From assembly GCF_022230955.1 (NCBI RefSeq), contig NZ_JAKKFI010000060.1, forward strand, positions 62,001 to 126,000: a stretch of DNA of 64,000 bases, in the 5' to 3' direction. The notes under the pieces were generated by a model. It was not told where the DNA came from, made no database searches, and worked only from the letters and a program-made list of their open reading frames with translations. Below, piece by piece: positions 16,047 to 24,855 of the stretch. Both the position numbers and the translations under genes were made by a program. This DNA is from Micromonospora cabrerizensis. GTDB lineage: Bacteria > Actinomycetota > Actinomycetes > Mycobacteriales > Micromonosporaceae. Each line of letters begins with the position of its first letter. Positions within the stretch are counted from its first letter, which is position 1.

Positions 16047-18415
16047 TCCGGGAGCGGGCCTATCCGGTCGAGCCGTGGCACGTCCGGGAGACCCGGCTGG
16101 ACATGGACGTGCTGGCCCAGTCGGAGTCGGTCTTCGCGCTCTCCAACGGGCACGTCGGCCTCCGCGGCAACCTCGACGAGGGTGAGCCGCACGGGCTGCC
16201 CGGCACCTACCTCAACTCGTTCTACGAGCTGCGGCCCCTGCCGTACGCGGAGGCGGGCTACGGCTTTCCCGAGTCCGGGCAGACCATCGTCAACGTCACC
16301 AACGGCAAACTGATCCGACTGCTCGTCGACGACGAGCCGCTCGACGTGCGCTACGGCGAGCTGCTGGCCCACGAGCGGATCCTCGACCTGCGGGCCGGCA
16401 CCCTGCACCGCGAGCTGCACTGGCGCTCGCCGGCCGGCCGCGAGGTCAAGGTCCGCAGCACTCGGCTGGTGTCGTTCACCCAGCGGTCGGTCGCCGCCAT
16501 CAGCTACGAGGTGGAGGCCGTCGACGGTCCGCTGCGGCTGATCGTGCAGTCCGAGTTGGTGGCGAACGAGTCGCTGCCCGCGCAGAGCAAGGACCCCCGG
16601 GTGGCGGCGGTGCTGGAGTCGCCCCTACAGGCCGAGGAGGAGCTGACCACCCCGGACGGTGGTCAGCTGATCCACCGCACCAAGGTCTCCGGGCTGCGGG
16701 TGGCCGCCGCCATGGAGCACGAGGTCCACGGCCCGGACCACACCACCATCGAGTCCGAGGGATACCAGGACTGGGTCCGCACCACGATCGCCTGCGTGCT
16801 CAAGCCCGGCGAGAAGCTACGGGTGGTCAAGTACCTGACGTACAGCTGGTCGAGCCGGCGGTCGCTGCCCGCACTGCGCGACCAGGTCGGCGCGGCGCTG
16901 GCCGGCGCCCGGCTGGACGGCTGGGACGGCCTGCACCGCGAGCAGCGCAACTACCTCGACGCGTTCTGGGACGCGTCCGACGTGCTGGTCGAGGGCGACC
17001 CCGAGGTGCAGCAGGCGGTCCGGTTCGGTCTGTTCCACGTGCTCCAGGCCGGCGCCCGCGCCGAGCAGCGGCCGATCTCGGCGAAGGGGTTGACCGGCCC
17101 CGGTTACGACGGGCACGCGTTCTGGGACACCGAGATGTTCGTCCTGCCGGTGCTCACGTACACCCAGCCGAGCGCGGTGCGCAGCGCCCTGCAGTGGCGG
17201 CACAGCACGCTCGACTCGGCGAGGGAGCGTGCCGAGACGCTCAACCTCAGGGGCGCGGCCTTCCCCTGGCGCACCATCGAGGGGCCGGAATCGTCGGGCT
17301 ACTGGCCGGCCGGCACGGCGGCCTTCCACATCGCCGCCGACATCGCCGATGCCATGCGTCGCTACGTGATGGTCACCGGGGACACCCAGCTGGAACGGGA
17401 GATCGGGCTGGAGTTGCTCGTCGAGACCGCCCGGCTGTGGCGCTCGATCGGCCACCACGACCGGCACGGGCAGTTCCACATCGACGGCGTCACCGGCCCG
17501 GACGAGTACACCGCCGTGAAGAACGACAACATCTACACCAACCTGATGGCACAGCGGAACCTGCTGGCCGCCGCCGAGGTGGTGATGCGCTACCGGGACG
17601 ACGCCTTCCACCTCGGGGTCACCGACGAGGAGGCCGCGAGCTGGCGGGACGCGGCAACCTCGATGCACGTCCCGTACGACGAGGAGCTCGAGGTCCACCA
17701 GCAGGTGGAGGGCTTCACCCGGCTCCAGGAATGGGACTTCACGCACACGCCGGCGGAGAAGTACCCGCTGCTGTTGCACTACCCGTACTTCGAGCTGTAC
17801 CGCAAACAGGTGATCAAGCAGGCCGACCTGGTCCTCGCGATGCACTGGCGGGGAGACGCGTTCACCCCCGAGCAGAAGGTGCGCAACTTCCTCTACTACG
17901 AGCGCCGCACCGTACGCGACTCGTCGTTGTCGGCCTGCACCCAGTCGGTGCTGGCCGCCGAGGTGGGTCACCCGGAGCTGGCGCACACCTACCTGCGCGA
18001 GGCCGCGCTGATGGACCTGCACGACCTCAACGAGAACACCCGCGACGGCGTACACATGGCGTCGTTGGCCGGCGCGTGGCTCGCCCTGGTGAGTGGGTTC
18101 GGCGGCCTGCGCGACCACGACGGCGAGCTGTCCTTCGCTCCCCGGCTCTCCAGCCGACTCAGCCGCTTGGAGTTCTCCCTGCAGTGGCGGGGGCTGGCGC
18201 TGCGGGTGGACGTCCGACCGCACCAGACGACCTATTCGCTCCGCCACGGCGGCCCGGATGACGTGGTGGAACTGCGCCATCACGACCAGGTGCTACGGGT
18301 CACCTGCGACGAGCCGGTGACGGTGCCGGTGCCCCCGGCGGAGCCGTCCGGGCCCGCGCCAGAGCAGCCACCGGGCCGGTCACCGCTGCTGCGGCTGCCC
18401 GAGCACGGAGAGTGA
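16043..18415 (+). CDS. glycoside hydrolase family 65 disaccharide phosphorylase
   Basis: A 790-residue GH65 enzyme. The N-terminal beta-sandwich ([26 protein letters not shown]) is followed by an (alpha/alpha)6 barrel with [16 protein letters not shown], where Glu488 is the general acid, and by KQADLVLAM and [18 protein letters not shown] for the phosphate site. GH65 phosphorylases cleave maltose, trehalose or kojibiose with inversion to give beta-glucose 1-phosphate. Exact specificity cannot be read from sequence. The neighbouring beta-phosphoglucomutase-like gene supports a phosphorylase rather than a hydrolase role. GTG 16043 overlaps the HAD stop. Confidence 0.92.
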   Translation: MIRERAYPVEPWHVRETRLDMDVLAQSESVFALSNGHVGLRGNLDEGEPHGLPGTYLNSFYELRPLPYAEAGYGFPESGQTIVNVTNGKLIRLLVDDEPLDVRYGELLAHERILDLRAGTLHRELHWRSPAGREVKVRSTRLVSFTQRSVAAISYEVEAVDGPLRLIVQSELVANESLPAQSKDPRVAAVLESPLQAEEELTTPDGGQLIHRTKVSGLRVAAAMEHEVHGPDHTTIESEGYQDWVRTTIACVLKPGEKLRVVKYLTYSWSSRRSLPALRDQVGAALAGARLDGWDGLHREQRNYLDAFWDASDVLVEGDPEVQQAVRFGLFHVLQAGARAEQRPISAKGLTGPGYDGHAFWDTEMFVLPVLTYTQPSAVRSALQWRHSTLDSARERAETLNLRGAAFPWRTIEGPESSGYWPAGTAAFHIAADIADAMRRYVMVTGDTQLEREIGLELLVETARLWRSIGHHDRHGQFHIDGVTGPDEYTAVKNDNIYTNLMAQRNLLAAAEVVMRYRDDAFHLGVTDEEAASWRDAATSMHVPYDEELEVHQQVEGFTRLQEWDFTHTPAEKYPLLLHYPYFELYRKQVIKQADLVLAMHWRGDAFTPEQKVRNFLYYERRTVRDSSLSACTQSVLAAEVGHPELAHTYLREAALMDLHDLNENTRDGVHMASLAGAWLALVSGFGGLRDHDGELSFAPRLSSRLSRLEFSLQWRGLALRVDVRPHQTTYSLRHGGPDDVVELRHHDQVLRVTCDEPVTVPVPPAEPSGPAPEQPPGRSPLLRLPEHGE

Positions 18416-18447
18416 CGGTCGGGGCGGGAGTGCTCCCGCCCCGACCG
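18416..18447. terminator. terminator hairpin after the GH65 gene
   Basis: CGGTCGGGGCGGGAG / CTCCCGCCCCGACCG, a perfect 15-bp stem with a 2-nt loop, starting directly after the TGA stop. It lies between convergent genes and can serve both strands. Confidence 0.85.
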
Positions 18448-18461
18448 CCTCGCACCAGTGC

Positions 18462-18647
18462 TCAGACCGGTTCGCCGGTGGACGGGCGGCCGATCGCGTC
18501 CCGGGGAGCAGCCGCCTTGGGATCGTCGGGCAGCCGGGCCGAAGCGGCCTGGTCCCCGAAGTCCTGATCCTGGTTGGGCTCGGCGTCCTGTTCACGCTGG
18601 GCCCGCTCGGTCATCTGCTGCTGCCGGGAAATCTGCTGCTTGGCCAT
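18462..18647 (-). CDS. small disordered protein of unknown function
   Basis: A 61-residue polar protein (starts MAKQQISRQQQMTERAQREQ) rich in Gln, Asp, Glu and Pro, with no hydrophobic core. A short coiled-coil is possible at residues 1-20. ATG 18647 has AGGA about 7 nt upstream. A perfect SigB/SigF-like promoter (GTTT-N15-GGGTAC) lies about 60 nt upstream, which suggests a general-stress role. I do not recognise a characterised family. Confidence 0.65.
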   Translation of the reverse strand: MAKQQISRQQQMTERAQREQDAEPNQDQDFGDQAASARLPDDPKAAAPRDAIGRPSTGEPV

Positions 18648-18708
18648 GGCGATCCTCGCGATCCGTCGGGGCGCGGTTGCGCCGACACGGTCTGCGGTCA
18701 CTCGGCGC

Positions 18709-18733
18709 GTACCCGACGCCCCAAGGGGCAAAC
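18709..18733 (-). promoter_or_regulatory. SigB/SigF-like promoter of the 61-residue protein gene
   Basis: On the minus strand GTTT (18733-18730), a 15-nt spacer, then GGGTAC (18714-18709). This fits the GTTT-N15-17-GGGTAY consensus of actinobacterial SigF/SigB-type sigma factors. Confidence 0.6.
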
Positions 18734-18793
18734 GCGGCGTGCGGCGCGGCCGGCCGGGTACCCGGGCCGTAGGCGAACTCACGGAGGTGCGGG

Positions 18794-19447
18794 ATGGACG
18801 AGCAGCGCAACACAGTGGCCATTCCGGTCGGCGACGCCCAACTCCCCGCCGACCTGATGCTGCCCGCTCAGCCGGTCGGTGTCGTGCTGTTCGCACACGG
18901 CAGCGGCAGCTCCCGGCACAGCCCGCGCAACGTGGCGGTGGCCCGTGCGCTCAACGGTCGAGGGCTCGGCACGGTGCTGGTGGACCTGCTCACGCCGACC
19001 GAGGACGAGGTGGACGCGCGCACCGCCGAACTCCGGTTCGACATCGGGCTGCTGGCCAGTCGGCTGGCCGGGATCGTCGACTGGCTGGCGGTGCAACGCC
19101 CCGCCGGTGACGTGCCGATCGGCCTTTTCGGCGCCAGCACGGGGGCCGCCGCCGCGCTCGTCGCGACGTCGTCCCGGGCGGATCGGGTGAGTGCCGTGGT
19201 CAGCCGGGGCGGCCGACCTGACCTGGCCGAGGAAGCGCTGGCCCAGGTGCGTACCCCCACGTTGCTCCTGGTCGGTGGCCTGGACGAAGAGGTGATCACG
19301 CTCAACGAGCGGGCGCTGGCCGAGCTGGGAGAGGTCGGCGAGCTGCGGGTGATCCCCGGCGCCACCCATCTCTTCGAGGAGCCGGGCACGCTGGAGCAGG
19401 TCGCCGACCAGGCCGGCACCTGGTTCACCACGCATCTCAGCCGATGA
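18794..19447 (+). CDS. alpha/beta hydrolase, dienelactone hydrolase family
   Basis: A 217-residue alpha/beta hydrolase. FAHGSGSSRHSPRN forms the oxyanion-side loop, Ser115 in GASTGA is the nucleophile, GLDEEV probably carries the acid and GATHLFEEPG the catalytic His. This variant (FAHGSGSS, GASTG) is common in actinobacteria, often beside phosphoribosyltransferase-type proteins, but none is present here. Substrate unknown. GGAGGTGCGGG precedes ATG 18794. It converges tail to tail with the AI-2E family gene with no spacer, so no terminator separates them. Confidence 0.82.
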   Translation: MDEQRNTVAIPVGDAQLPADLMLPAQPVGVVLFAHGSGSSRHSPRNVAVARALNGRGLGTVLVDLLTPTEDEVDARTAELRFDIGLLASRLAGIVDWLAVQRPAGDVPIGLFGASTGAAAALVATSSRADRVSAVVSRGGRPDLAEEALAQVRTPTLLLVGGLDEEVITLNERALAELGEVGELRVIPGATHLFEEPGTLEQVADQAGTWFTTHLSR

Positions 19448-20551
19448 TCACTCCGCCGGTAGGAGAGCCGAGGTCGCGCGGCGCTGTTGGACGGTGTCGA
19501 TGACGCGCCAGAGGACGGCGGTGATCGGGACACTGACGAAGGCGCCCGCGATCCCCGCGATCAGCGTGCCGGCGGTGACCGCCACCAGGATCACCGCCGG
19601 GTGCAGGCGTACCTGCCGTTTCATCACCAACGGCTCCAGCAGGTTGCCCTCGATCTGCTGCACGGCGATGACCGCGGCGAGGGTGAGCAGCGCGGTGGTG
19701 GGGCCGTTCGCGGCCAGCGCCACCAGCACCGCCACCGCGCCGGCCACCGTCGCCCCGATGATCGGCACGAACCCGCCGAGGAAGGTGATCAGCGCCAGCG
19801 GCAGGGCCAGCGGCACCCGCAGCACCACCAGTGCCAACCCGATGCCCAGCGCGTCGATCGCGGCGATCAACATCGTGCCCCGGCTGTACGCACCGAGGGT
19901 CTGCCACCCGGCCCGGCCGGCCTCGGCCATCACGGGCTGGGTCGTTCCGGACACCCGGGAGAGCAGCCAGTGCCACATCGACCGGCCATCCTTGAGCAGG
20001 AAGAAGAGCAGCACCAGGGCGAGCAGTGCGGACCCGAACACCTCGGTGGCCGTGCGGGCGCCCGCCACCGGGTCCGGCGAGCTGCCGCTCAGCCCCTGCC
20101 GGGCCTGGTCCACCAGGCGGTCCAGCTGCGCCTCGGTCACCGGCAGCGTCGACGTCACGAAGTCCCGGCTGCGCTCGACGCCCTGCGTCAACTCCTGACT
20201 GAGCTGGTCGAACTGACTGGCGGTCAGGTTCCACACCAACGCGCCGACGCCCACCAGGATGCCGAGCAGCAGAAGGACGGTGCACAGAGCGGCCAGTGCC
20301 GCCGGCAGACGCAGCCGACGCAGCAGGAGCAGCACCGGGTCGAGCAGCGCGGTGAGGAAGATGGTGGCCGCCAGCGCGATGGCCAGCGGCGCCAGCAGGA
20401 CGGCGATCCTGCCCAGCAGATACAGCCCGGCGACGATCACCACCAGGCAGGCGCTCCACAACACCGCGGTGCGGACCAGCCAGGGGAGCGCCGCCCACGA
20501 CTGGCGCGGCCCGGCGCCGCTCGGTGTCGCTCCGGGATCCTCTGCCGCCAT
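19448..20551 (-). CDS. AI-2E family transporter
   Basis: A 367-residue membrane protein with about eight helices. It has the paired N-terminal hydrophobic helices, a long central amphipathic segment (SQFDQLSQELTQGVERSRDF), and the conserved C-terminal motifs TFLGGFVPIIGATVAGAVAV and QIEGNLLEPLVM. Members of this family (YdgG/TqsA, PerM, YtvI) are exporters or Na+/H+ antiporters; a role with autoinducer-2 is not implied here. AGGAGG lies 7 nt before ATG 20551. Confidence 0.9.
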   Translation of the reverse strand: MAAEDPGATPSGAGPRQSWAALPWLVRTAVLWSACLVVIVAGLYLLGRIAVLLAPLAIALAATIFLTALLDPVLLLLRRLRLPAALAALCTVLLLLGILVGVGALVWNLTASQFDQLSQELTQGVERSRDFVTSTLPVTEAQLDRLVDQARQGLSGSSPDPVAGARTATEVFGSALLALVLLFFLLKDGRSMWHWLLSRVSGTTQPVMAEAGRAGWQTLGAYSRGTMLIAAIDALGIGLALVVLRVPLALPLALITFLGGFVPIIGATVAGAVAVLVALAANGPTTALLTLAAVIAVQQIEGNLLEPLVMKRQVRLHPAVILVAVTAGTLIAGIAGAFVSVPITAVLWRVIDTVQQRRATSALLPAE

Positions 20552-20705
20552 GTCGGTCCTCCTCGATCTCGGCGAGTCGGTACCCAGCCGGTCCCGCGCC
20601 GACACCCGTATCGCTCGAACTCCGCGCTGGCCGCTGCCCGCGCGGATCGTACGCCGCTCGGAATGCCCCGGGTGGGTGTTCGAGAACCGCGTCCGCGACG
20701 ACGGC

Positions 20706-20730
20706 GTTTGCGCTGTCCGCCCGAGGGAAC
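20706..20730 (+). promoter_or_regulatory. possible SigB/SigF-like promoter of the MT0933-type gene
   Basis: GTTT (20706-20709), 15 nt, GGGAAC (20725-20730), about 35 nt before GTG 20766. The -10 deviates from GGGTAY at one position. Confidence 0.35.
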
Positions 20731-20765
20731 GCCATCGGGAGTGACCGGACCGGAGGAGGAGCGCC

Positions 20766-20948
20766 GTGGGTGACTTCATGGACAAGGCCAAGGATGTCGC
20801 GGACAAGCACGACAAGCAGGTCGACCAGGGTGTGGAGAAGGCCGGCGACATGGCCGACAAGCGCACCGGCGGCAAGTACGACGACCAGATCGACAAGGGC
20901 GTCGATCAGGCCCAGGCACGCACCGGTGAGGGCGACCAGGTCCGTTGA
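20766..20948 (+). CDS. MT0933-like antitoxin family small protein
   Basis: A 60-residue highly charged protein with repeats of the type MDKAKDVADKHDKQVDQGVEK and KYDDQIDKGVDQAQ, as in the Rv0909/MT0933 family. In Mycobacterium the partner toxin is an SRPBCC protein encoded next door. No such gene is near, so this copy is an orphan and may instead be a stress-induced helical protein. GGAGGAG lies 5 nt before GTG 20766. A hairpin follows. Confidence 0.75.
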   Translation: MGDFMDKAKDVADKHDKQVDQGVEKAGDMADKRTGGKYDDQIDKGVDQAQARTGEGDQVR

Positions 20949-20960
20949 CTCGTCCGACGC

Positions 20961-20994
20961 CTCCCGGGCCGCCGCGCCGTCGGCGACCCGGGAG
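20961..20994. terminator. hairpin between convergent MT0933-type and hemerythrin genes
   Basis: CTCCCGGG (20961-20968) pairs with CCCGGGAG (20987-20994); the 18-nt loop can pair internally. Confidence 0.55.
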
Positions 20995-21018
20995 CGTTGC
21001 GTGTGGACGTCCTGCCGG

Positions 21019-21624
21019 TCAGCGCTGCTGCTCCTCGCGTAGGTCGTCCGTCGACGTCGGCCGGCCGCTCAACACGTCGCGCAGCCGGTCCACCAGACCG
21101 ATGCCCGGGGCAAGCAGCTTGTTCGCGGGCGGGTGGTCCGGCTTTCCCGGGTGTGGCCGGGTCGGGCCGATCTCCTTGACCGCCGTCACCTTGGCGGCGG
21201 CCTCGACCAGCTCCTCCCGGGCGGTCGCCGCGCGCAGCCGGGGGAAGAGTTCGTTCTCCTCCTCGCGCACGTGGTCGCGAATCGTGCCCATCAGGTGGGC
21301 CAGCAACTCGTCGAAGCGGGGGTCGGACGGGTCGACGGACTCCAGCTCCTTCATGGTCCGCTCGGCGTCGGTGTGCTCCGCGATCTCGCGGTCGGCGATC
21401 TGGTCGCCGTCGGGCAGCGCCTTGCGGGCGATCGGATAGACGTACGCCTCCTCGGCGACCGAGTGGCGGACGAGTTCGGCGATCACCACGTCGGCGAGTT
21501 GGCGGCGGCGTTCGAGGGTGGACTGTCCGGTCTCCAACTCGACGAAGAGGGCCTCGACCTCACGGTGGTCGGCGACCAGGATGTCGACGACGTCGTGGTC
21601 GTCGTCGGTCTGTGGGTAGCTCAT
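21019..21624 (-). CDS. hemerythrin domain-containing protein
   Basis: A 201-residue protein with one hemerythrin HHE four-helix bundle. The iron-ligand pattern is visible as DHREVEALF, HSVAEEAYVYP, EHTDAERTMKEL and HVREEENELFP. Such proteins bind a non-haem di-iron centre and sense or buffer O2, NO or iron. The C-terminal ~50 residues are basic and Pro-rich (RPHPGKPDHPP). ATG 21624 fits MSYPQTDDDHD; upstream in-frame residues are unconvincing. A SigB/SigF-like promoter lies about 45 nt upstream. Confidence 0.88.
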   Translation of the reverse strand: MSYPQTDDDHDVVDILVADHREVEALFVELETGQSTLERRRQLADVVIAELVRHSVAEEAYVYPIARKALPDGDQIADREIAEHTDAERTMKELESVDPSDPRFDELLAHLMGTIRDHVREEENELFPRLRAATAREELVEAAAKVTAVKEIGPTRPHPGKPDHPPANKLLAPGIGLVDRLRDVLSGRPTSTDDLREEQQR

Positions 21625-21671
21625 GTCACGGCCCCTAACCGGTTGCGGATCGGTGGGAGGTGTGAGGCCTG

Positions 21672-21696
21672 GTACCCCCACGGGGCTGCACGAACC
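21672..21696 (-). promoter_or_regulatory. SigB/SigF-like promoter of the hemerythrin gene
   Basis: On the minus strand GGTT (21696-21693), a 15-nt spacer and GGGTAC (21677-21672), upstream of the hemerythrin start at 21624. Confidence 0.5.
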
Positions 21697-21794
21697 CATG
21701 GACAACGATGGGTGCAACGATTCCGCTGGGGCCGATGGTGTTCGTGGGGCCGGACCGGCACGATTGCCCCGCCGTGACCGGGGTAAGCGCCGCC

Positions 21795-23117
21795 ATGGCC
21801 GACGACCGCCCACCCGCCGACCGCGACCGGTCGCGGTTGGACGCGGCTGCCGAGCGGAGCGGTCAGGCGGTCCAGCGGGCGCGGCACCGGGGCGGGAAAG
21901 CCAGCCGGATCCGAGCCCGCCAGTGGGAGGTCACCCTGGTGATCTCCATCCAGGCCGGGCTGGCCGCGGCGATCGCCGCCCTGCTGGCCAAGAACCTGCT
22001 CGGTCCCGGATCGCACGTCTTCGCGCCCGCAGCCGCCGTCGGTACGATCGCCACCGCCATCGGTCAGCGGGCCCGACGCACGTTCGAGCTGCTGGGCGGC
22101 GTGGCCCTGGGCATCGTCATCGGCGACACGCTGCGCTTCCTGCTGGGCTCGGGCCCGTGGCAGACCGGCGTGGTGGTTGCCCTGGCCATCGCCGTCGCGT
22201 TGCTGGTGGCGGGGAGGGGCGGTCCGCTGGTCGGTCAGGCCGGCGGTACCGCCGTGCTGATCGCCACGCTGGCTCCGATGGACCGTGGCCTGGAGGTGCC
22301 CCGGATCTTCGACGCGCTCGTCGGCGGGGTGGTCGGCCTGGTGGTGGTCGCGCTGCTGTTGCCGATCAACCCGATGCGGGTCCTGGACCGGGCCGCTGCG
22401 CCGATCTTCGCGGTTCTCTCCGAACAGCTCGCCGAGCTGGCAGACGGGCTGCGGGACCGCGACGGGGACCGGACGATGCGCGTCCTGGAACGGCTGCGGG
22501 GCACCGAGGACGACGTCAGCCGGCTGCACGACGCGTTGAGCGGGGCGGAGGAGGTGGTGACGCTCGCCCCGGTCCGCTGGCACCGCCGCGAGCAGTACCA
22601 CCGGTACGCCCGCACCGCGGACCACCTGGAACGACTGCTGCTGGACACCCGTGCCCTGGCCCGCTGGTCGTCGACCGCACTGCAGTACGACGAACCGATC
22701 CCGCCGCAGCTGGCGGAAGCGGTGAGCCGGTTGGGTCAGGCGGTGACGGAGATGCGTACAGAGTGCCGGGTCGGTGACGACCCCCGACGCACCCGTGAGC
22801 TGATCGAGCAGTGCGCCGAGTTGGCCGGGCAGGCCGCCGCGAGTGGGGTCAAGTCGTTCGGCGAGTCACTGGTCACCGGGCTGCGTACCGCAGCCAGCGA
22901 CCTGTTGCGGGCTTGCGGTTGTGAACCGGACGACGCCAACCGGATCGTGCGGCGGGCCGCCGGCGCCGGTGAGGTGGCCGTGCACCCGCTGGTCCGGCGA
23001 CAGCTGCACCGCGTCCGGCCGACGCGGGCCCTGCGAGCGCGTCGACGGGCGCACCTGGCCGCCCGGATGCGGATGGCGAAAGGGCCGGCCTCCCCGCAGG
23101 GGAGACCGGCCCGGTGA
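21795..23117 (+). CDS. FUSC/aromatic acid exporter family membrane protein
   Basis: A 440-residue protein. After a charged N-terminus (residues 1-40) come about six hydrophobic helices (TLVISIQAGLAAAIAALLAKN, FAPAAAVGTIATAIGQRARRT, LGGVALGIVIGD), and the C-terminal half is cytosolic and helical (VLERLRGTEDDVSRLHDALS). This half-size layout fits FUSC/ArAE-type efflux proteins, for example for aromatic acids; the substrate is unknown. ATG 21795 is chosen because upstream in-frame sequence is unlike a protein. The last 12 codons overlap a terminator hairpin. Confidence 0.82.
   Translation: MADDRPPADRDRSRLDAAAERSGQAVQRARHRGGKASRIRARQWEVTLVISIQAGLAAAIAALLAKNLLGPGSHVFAPAAAVGTIATAIGQRARRTFELLGGVALGIVIGDTLRFLLGSGPWQTGVVVALAIAVALLVAGRGGPLVGQAGGTAVLIATLAPMDRGLEVPRIFDALVGGVVGLVVVALLLPINPMRVLDRAAAPIFAVLSEQLAELADGLRDRDGDRTMRVLERLRGTEDDVSRLHDALSGAEEVVTLAPVRWHRREQYHRYARTADHLERLLLDTRALARWSSTALQYDEPIPPQLAEAVSRLGQAVTEMRTECRVGDDPRRTRELIEQCAELAGQAAASGVKSFGESLVTGLRTAASDLLRACGCEPDDANRIVRRAAGAGEVAVHPLVRRQLHRVRPTRALRARRRAHLAARMRMAKGPASPQGRPAR
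23082..23112. terminator. terminator hairpin overlapping the end of the FUSC gene
   Basis: GGGCCGG-C-CTCCCC / GGGGAG-A-CCGGCCC with a GCA loop. It lies inside the last codons of the plus-strand gene and 16 nt beyond the stop of the minus-strand C39 gene, so it can terminate both. Confidence 0.7.
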
Positions 23118-23127
23118 ATCCGTCAGA

Positions 23128-23772
23128 TCAGGAGGAGTAGCCGCGCTCGGCGATCCAGTTGGCGACCTTCGGCAGGCTCATCCAGTACTCGCCCAGCGCC
23201 GGGTCGGCCGGGTCGGCGACCCGGATGCTGTCGCCACCGTCGCGGTAGCCGACGAGGGTCAGGTAGTGGCCGCCCTCGTACGAGTGCGGGTTGCCGTCGG
23301 TGTCCACGGTCGTGCCCTTGATGTTGGCCACCACCGGACGGCCGGCGTCCACCGCGGCCAGTACGTCCCGGCGCAACTGCTCGACCTGGTCGGGGCGGGC
23401 CACGGAGTCCCGGATCTCGGTCGTCCGGTACTTGCCGCCGGTCAGCTCGTTCAGCACCCGGGTGGTGTCCAGGGCTGAGGGGGTGCCTGCCTCGGTGGTG
23501 CCGAGCAGCTTGGCCACCTCGTCCTGGGAGAGCGCCTTGCCCTGGGCGGACAACGCGATCCGGGTCGCGGCCGGGCCGCAGTAGTAGAAGTTGGGCTGGG
23601 CCTGGTAGTCGACGCCGAGGACCCGCTCGGCGGACCGCTCGGTCTGGCTCGACGAGGTCGACGCGGTCTGCACCGGGGCGGCCTGGGCGGCTACCGCCGG
23701 GCCGAGGGCGCAACCGCCGGCGACCAGCAGGCCGACGACGGACAGACCGCTCTTCTGGACGATCGGGTTCAT
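23128..23772 (-). CDS. secreted C39-family peptidase-like protein
   Basis: A 214-residue exported papain-like protein. The signal peptide covers about residues 1-32 (GLLVAGG core, cleavage near AAQAA). The catalytic triad is visible as Cys65 in YYCGPAAT, His169 in EGGHYLTLVGY and Asp187 in VADPAD. C39-like secreted enzymes in actinobacteria are often stand-alone cysteine peptidases, not bacteriocin processors, and no transporter domain is fused here. GGAG precedes ATG 23772. The target is unknown. Confidence 0.88.
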   Translation of the reverse strand: MNPIVQKSGLSVVGLLVAGGCALGPAVAAQAAPVQTASTSSSQTERSAERVLGVDYQAQPNFYYCGPAATRIALSAQGKALSQDEVAKLLGTTEAGTPSALDTTRVLNELTGGKYRTTEIRDSVARPDQVEQLRRDVLAAVDAGRPVVANIKGTTVDTDGNPHSYEGGHYLTLVGYRDGGDSIRVADPADPALGEYWMSLPKVANWIAERGYSS

Positions 23773-24041
23773 GGTCGAGTCTCCGTTCGGGGGTTGGCGC
23801 CTCCGACTGGCGGAGGGCGCAGCACCGGGAATGGCGCTCGGCTCATCACGGGGGCGACGACCAGCGGAGGTCTGGGCCGCTGTCGTACCGGGGACGTAAC
23901 AGCCCTGCCGCGGCGGGCATTCCGCCGGCTGCGGGGTGCGGGTCGTCGCGACCAGGTGTAACGGCTACCGGCCGGAAGGGATTCCGGCGAACCCCGCGGG
24001 TTGGCCGCGACCCGTCCGGGCGACTCGTCACACGGTCGGGG
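23773..24041. other. intergenic region upstream of the C39 peptidase gene
   Basis: 269 nt of high GC. I looked for a c-di-AMP riboswitch here because these often precede secreted wall enzymes, but the conserved GGGGACCCA and CCGTCAGCTAACCC blocks are absent. Nothing else is recognisable. Confidence 0.4.
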
Positions 24042-24449
24042 TCAGAGGCTCCCCAGGAGCCGGGTCACGGTGATCTCGATGACCACCCGCTCCGGATTCG
24101 GACGCGGGGCCCGATACCGCTCGGCATAGCGACGCTCCGCCTCCGCCACGGAGGCGCGATCCGACCGCACGACGGCGCGGCCCTCGATCGTCAGCCAGCG
24201 GCGGCCATCCACGTGGCACACCGCCACCGCCGCGCCCGCCGGGCCCGCAGCGGCCACCTGGTGCGCCTTGCGGGACGTGCCGGAGGTGATCACCCGGGCC
24301 AGGCCGGCCGTCGGGTCGAGAGTCACCCCGACCGGTACGACGTGCGGGGTGCCGTCGGCACGCAGGGTGGTCAGCGTCGCGAGGTGACGTTCCGCGCAGA
24401 AGGCGGCAACGCGCTCATCCCGTACGTCCAGTCGATGATCGCCCGCCAT
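24042..24449 (-). CDS. PPOX-class/F420-dependent oxidoreductase-like protein
   Basis: A 135-residue split beta-barrel flavin/deazaflavin-binding protein. [25 protein letters not shown] is the conserved N-terminal segment, [10 protein letters not shown] the cofactor-phosphate site, and [13 protein letters not shown] the barrel closure. F420H2-dependent reductases of this family act on quinones, biliverdin or other substrates; the substrate here is not evident. ATG 24449 has AGGGGACGGGC upstream. Micromonosporaceae make F420, which fits. Confidence 0.82.
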   Translation of the reverse strand: MAGDHRLDVRDERVAAFCAERHLATLTTLRADGTPHVVPVGVTLDPTAGLARVITSGTSRKAHQVAAAGPAGAAVAVCHVDGRRWLTIEGRAVVRSDRASVAEAERRYAERYRAPRPNPERVVIEITVTRLLGSL

Positions 24450-24480
24450 GCCCGTCCCCTGTCCGCCGCACCGACCCCGA

Positions 24481-24822
24481 TCATGGCACGCGACGGTGGG
24501 CGCGGTTCCCATCCGGCAGGGCATCCGGCTGACCGGGCAGTTGCCGGCCGGCCGCCCGGCGCTGGTGCACCAGCCGGGTGAGGTAGATCAGCGCGGCGGC
24601 CAGGACACCCATGTCGTCCAGGTAGATCGGGTCCGGGAGCACGTCGACCGGGAAGATCGTGTAGATCAGCGCCCCGTAGAAGGCGAACTTGCCGCCCGCG
24701 CCGAGCCCGGTCAACATCCGCCGCGTACGCACCACCCGCACCGCGAGCACCACGGCACCGACCAGTGTGGCGATCGCCAGGATGCCGGCGACCACCACGA
24801 GCACCCACGCCTGTCGGGACAT
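24481..24822 (-). CDS. YkvA family (DUF1232) membrane protein
   Basis: A 113-residue protein with one strong N-terminal helix (residues 5-28, [20 protein letters not shown]) and then the DUF1232 core with [16 protein letters not shown], matching the consensus (I/F)D-LPD-I---DD. The tail is basic. Family function is unknown. TAGCGT sits 6 nt before ATG 24822, so the transcript is probably leaderless. Confidence 0.82.
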   Translation of the reverse strand: MSRQAWVLVVVAGILAIATLVGAVVLAVRVVRTRRMLTGLGAGGKFAFYGALIYTIFPVDVLPDPIYLDDMGVLAAALIYLTRLVHQRRAAGRQLPGQPDALPDGNRAHRRVP

Positions 24823-24834
24823 GCCGTCACGCTA
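24823..24834 (-). promoter_or_regulatory. leaderless promoter of the YkvA gene
   Basis: Minus-strand TAGCGT (24834-24829), a 6-nt spacer, then ATG 24822. Confidence 0.5.
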
Positions 24835-24855
24835 ACCCACCCGACGCCGTACGGC

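Noticed and set aside
23773..24041. c-di-AMP riboswitch before the C39 peptidase gene
   Set aside because: The conserved sequence blocks that are clear at 41347-41460 are missing here.
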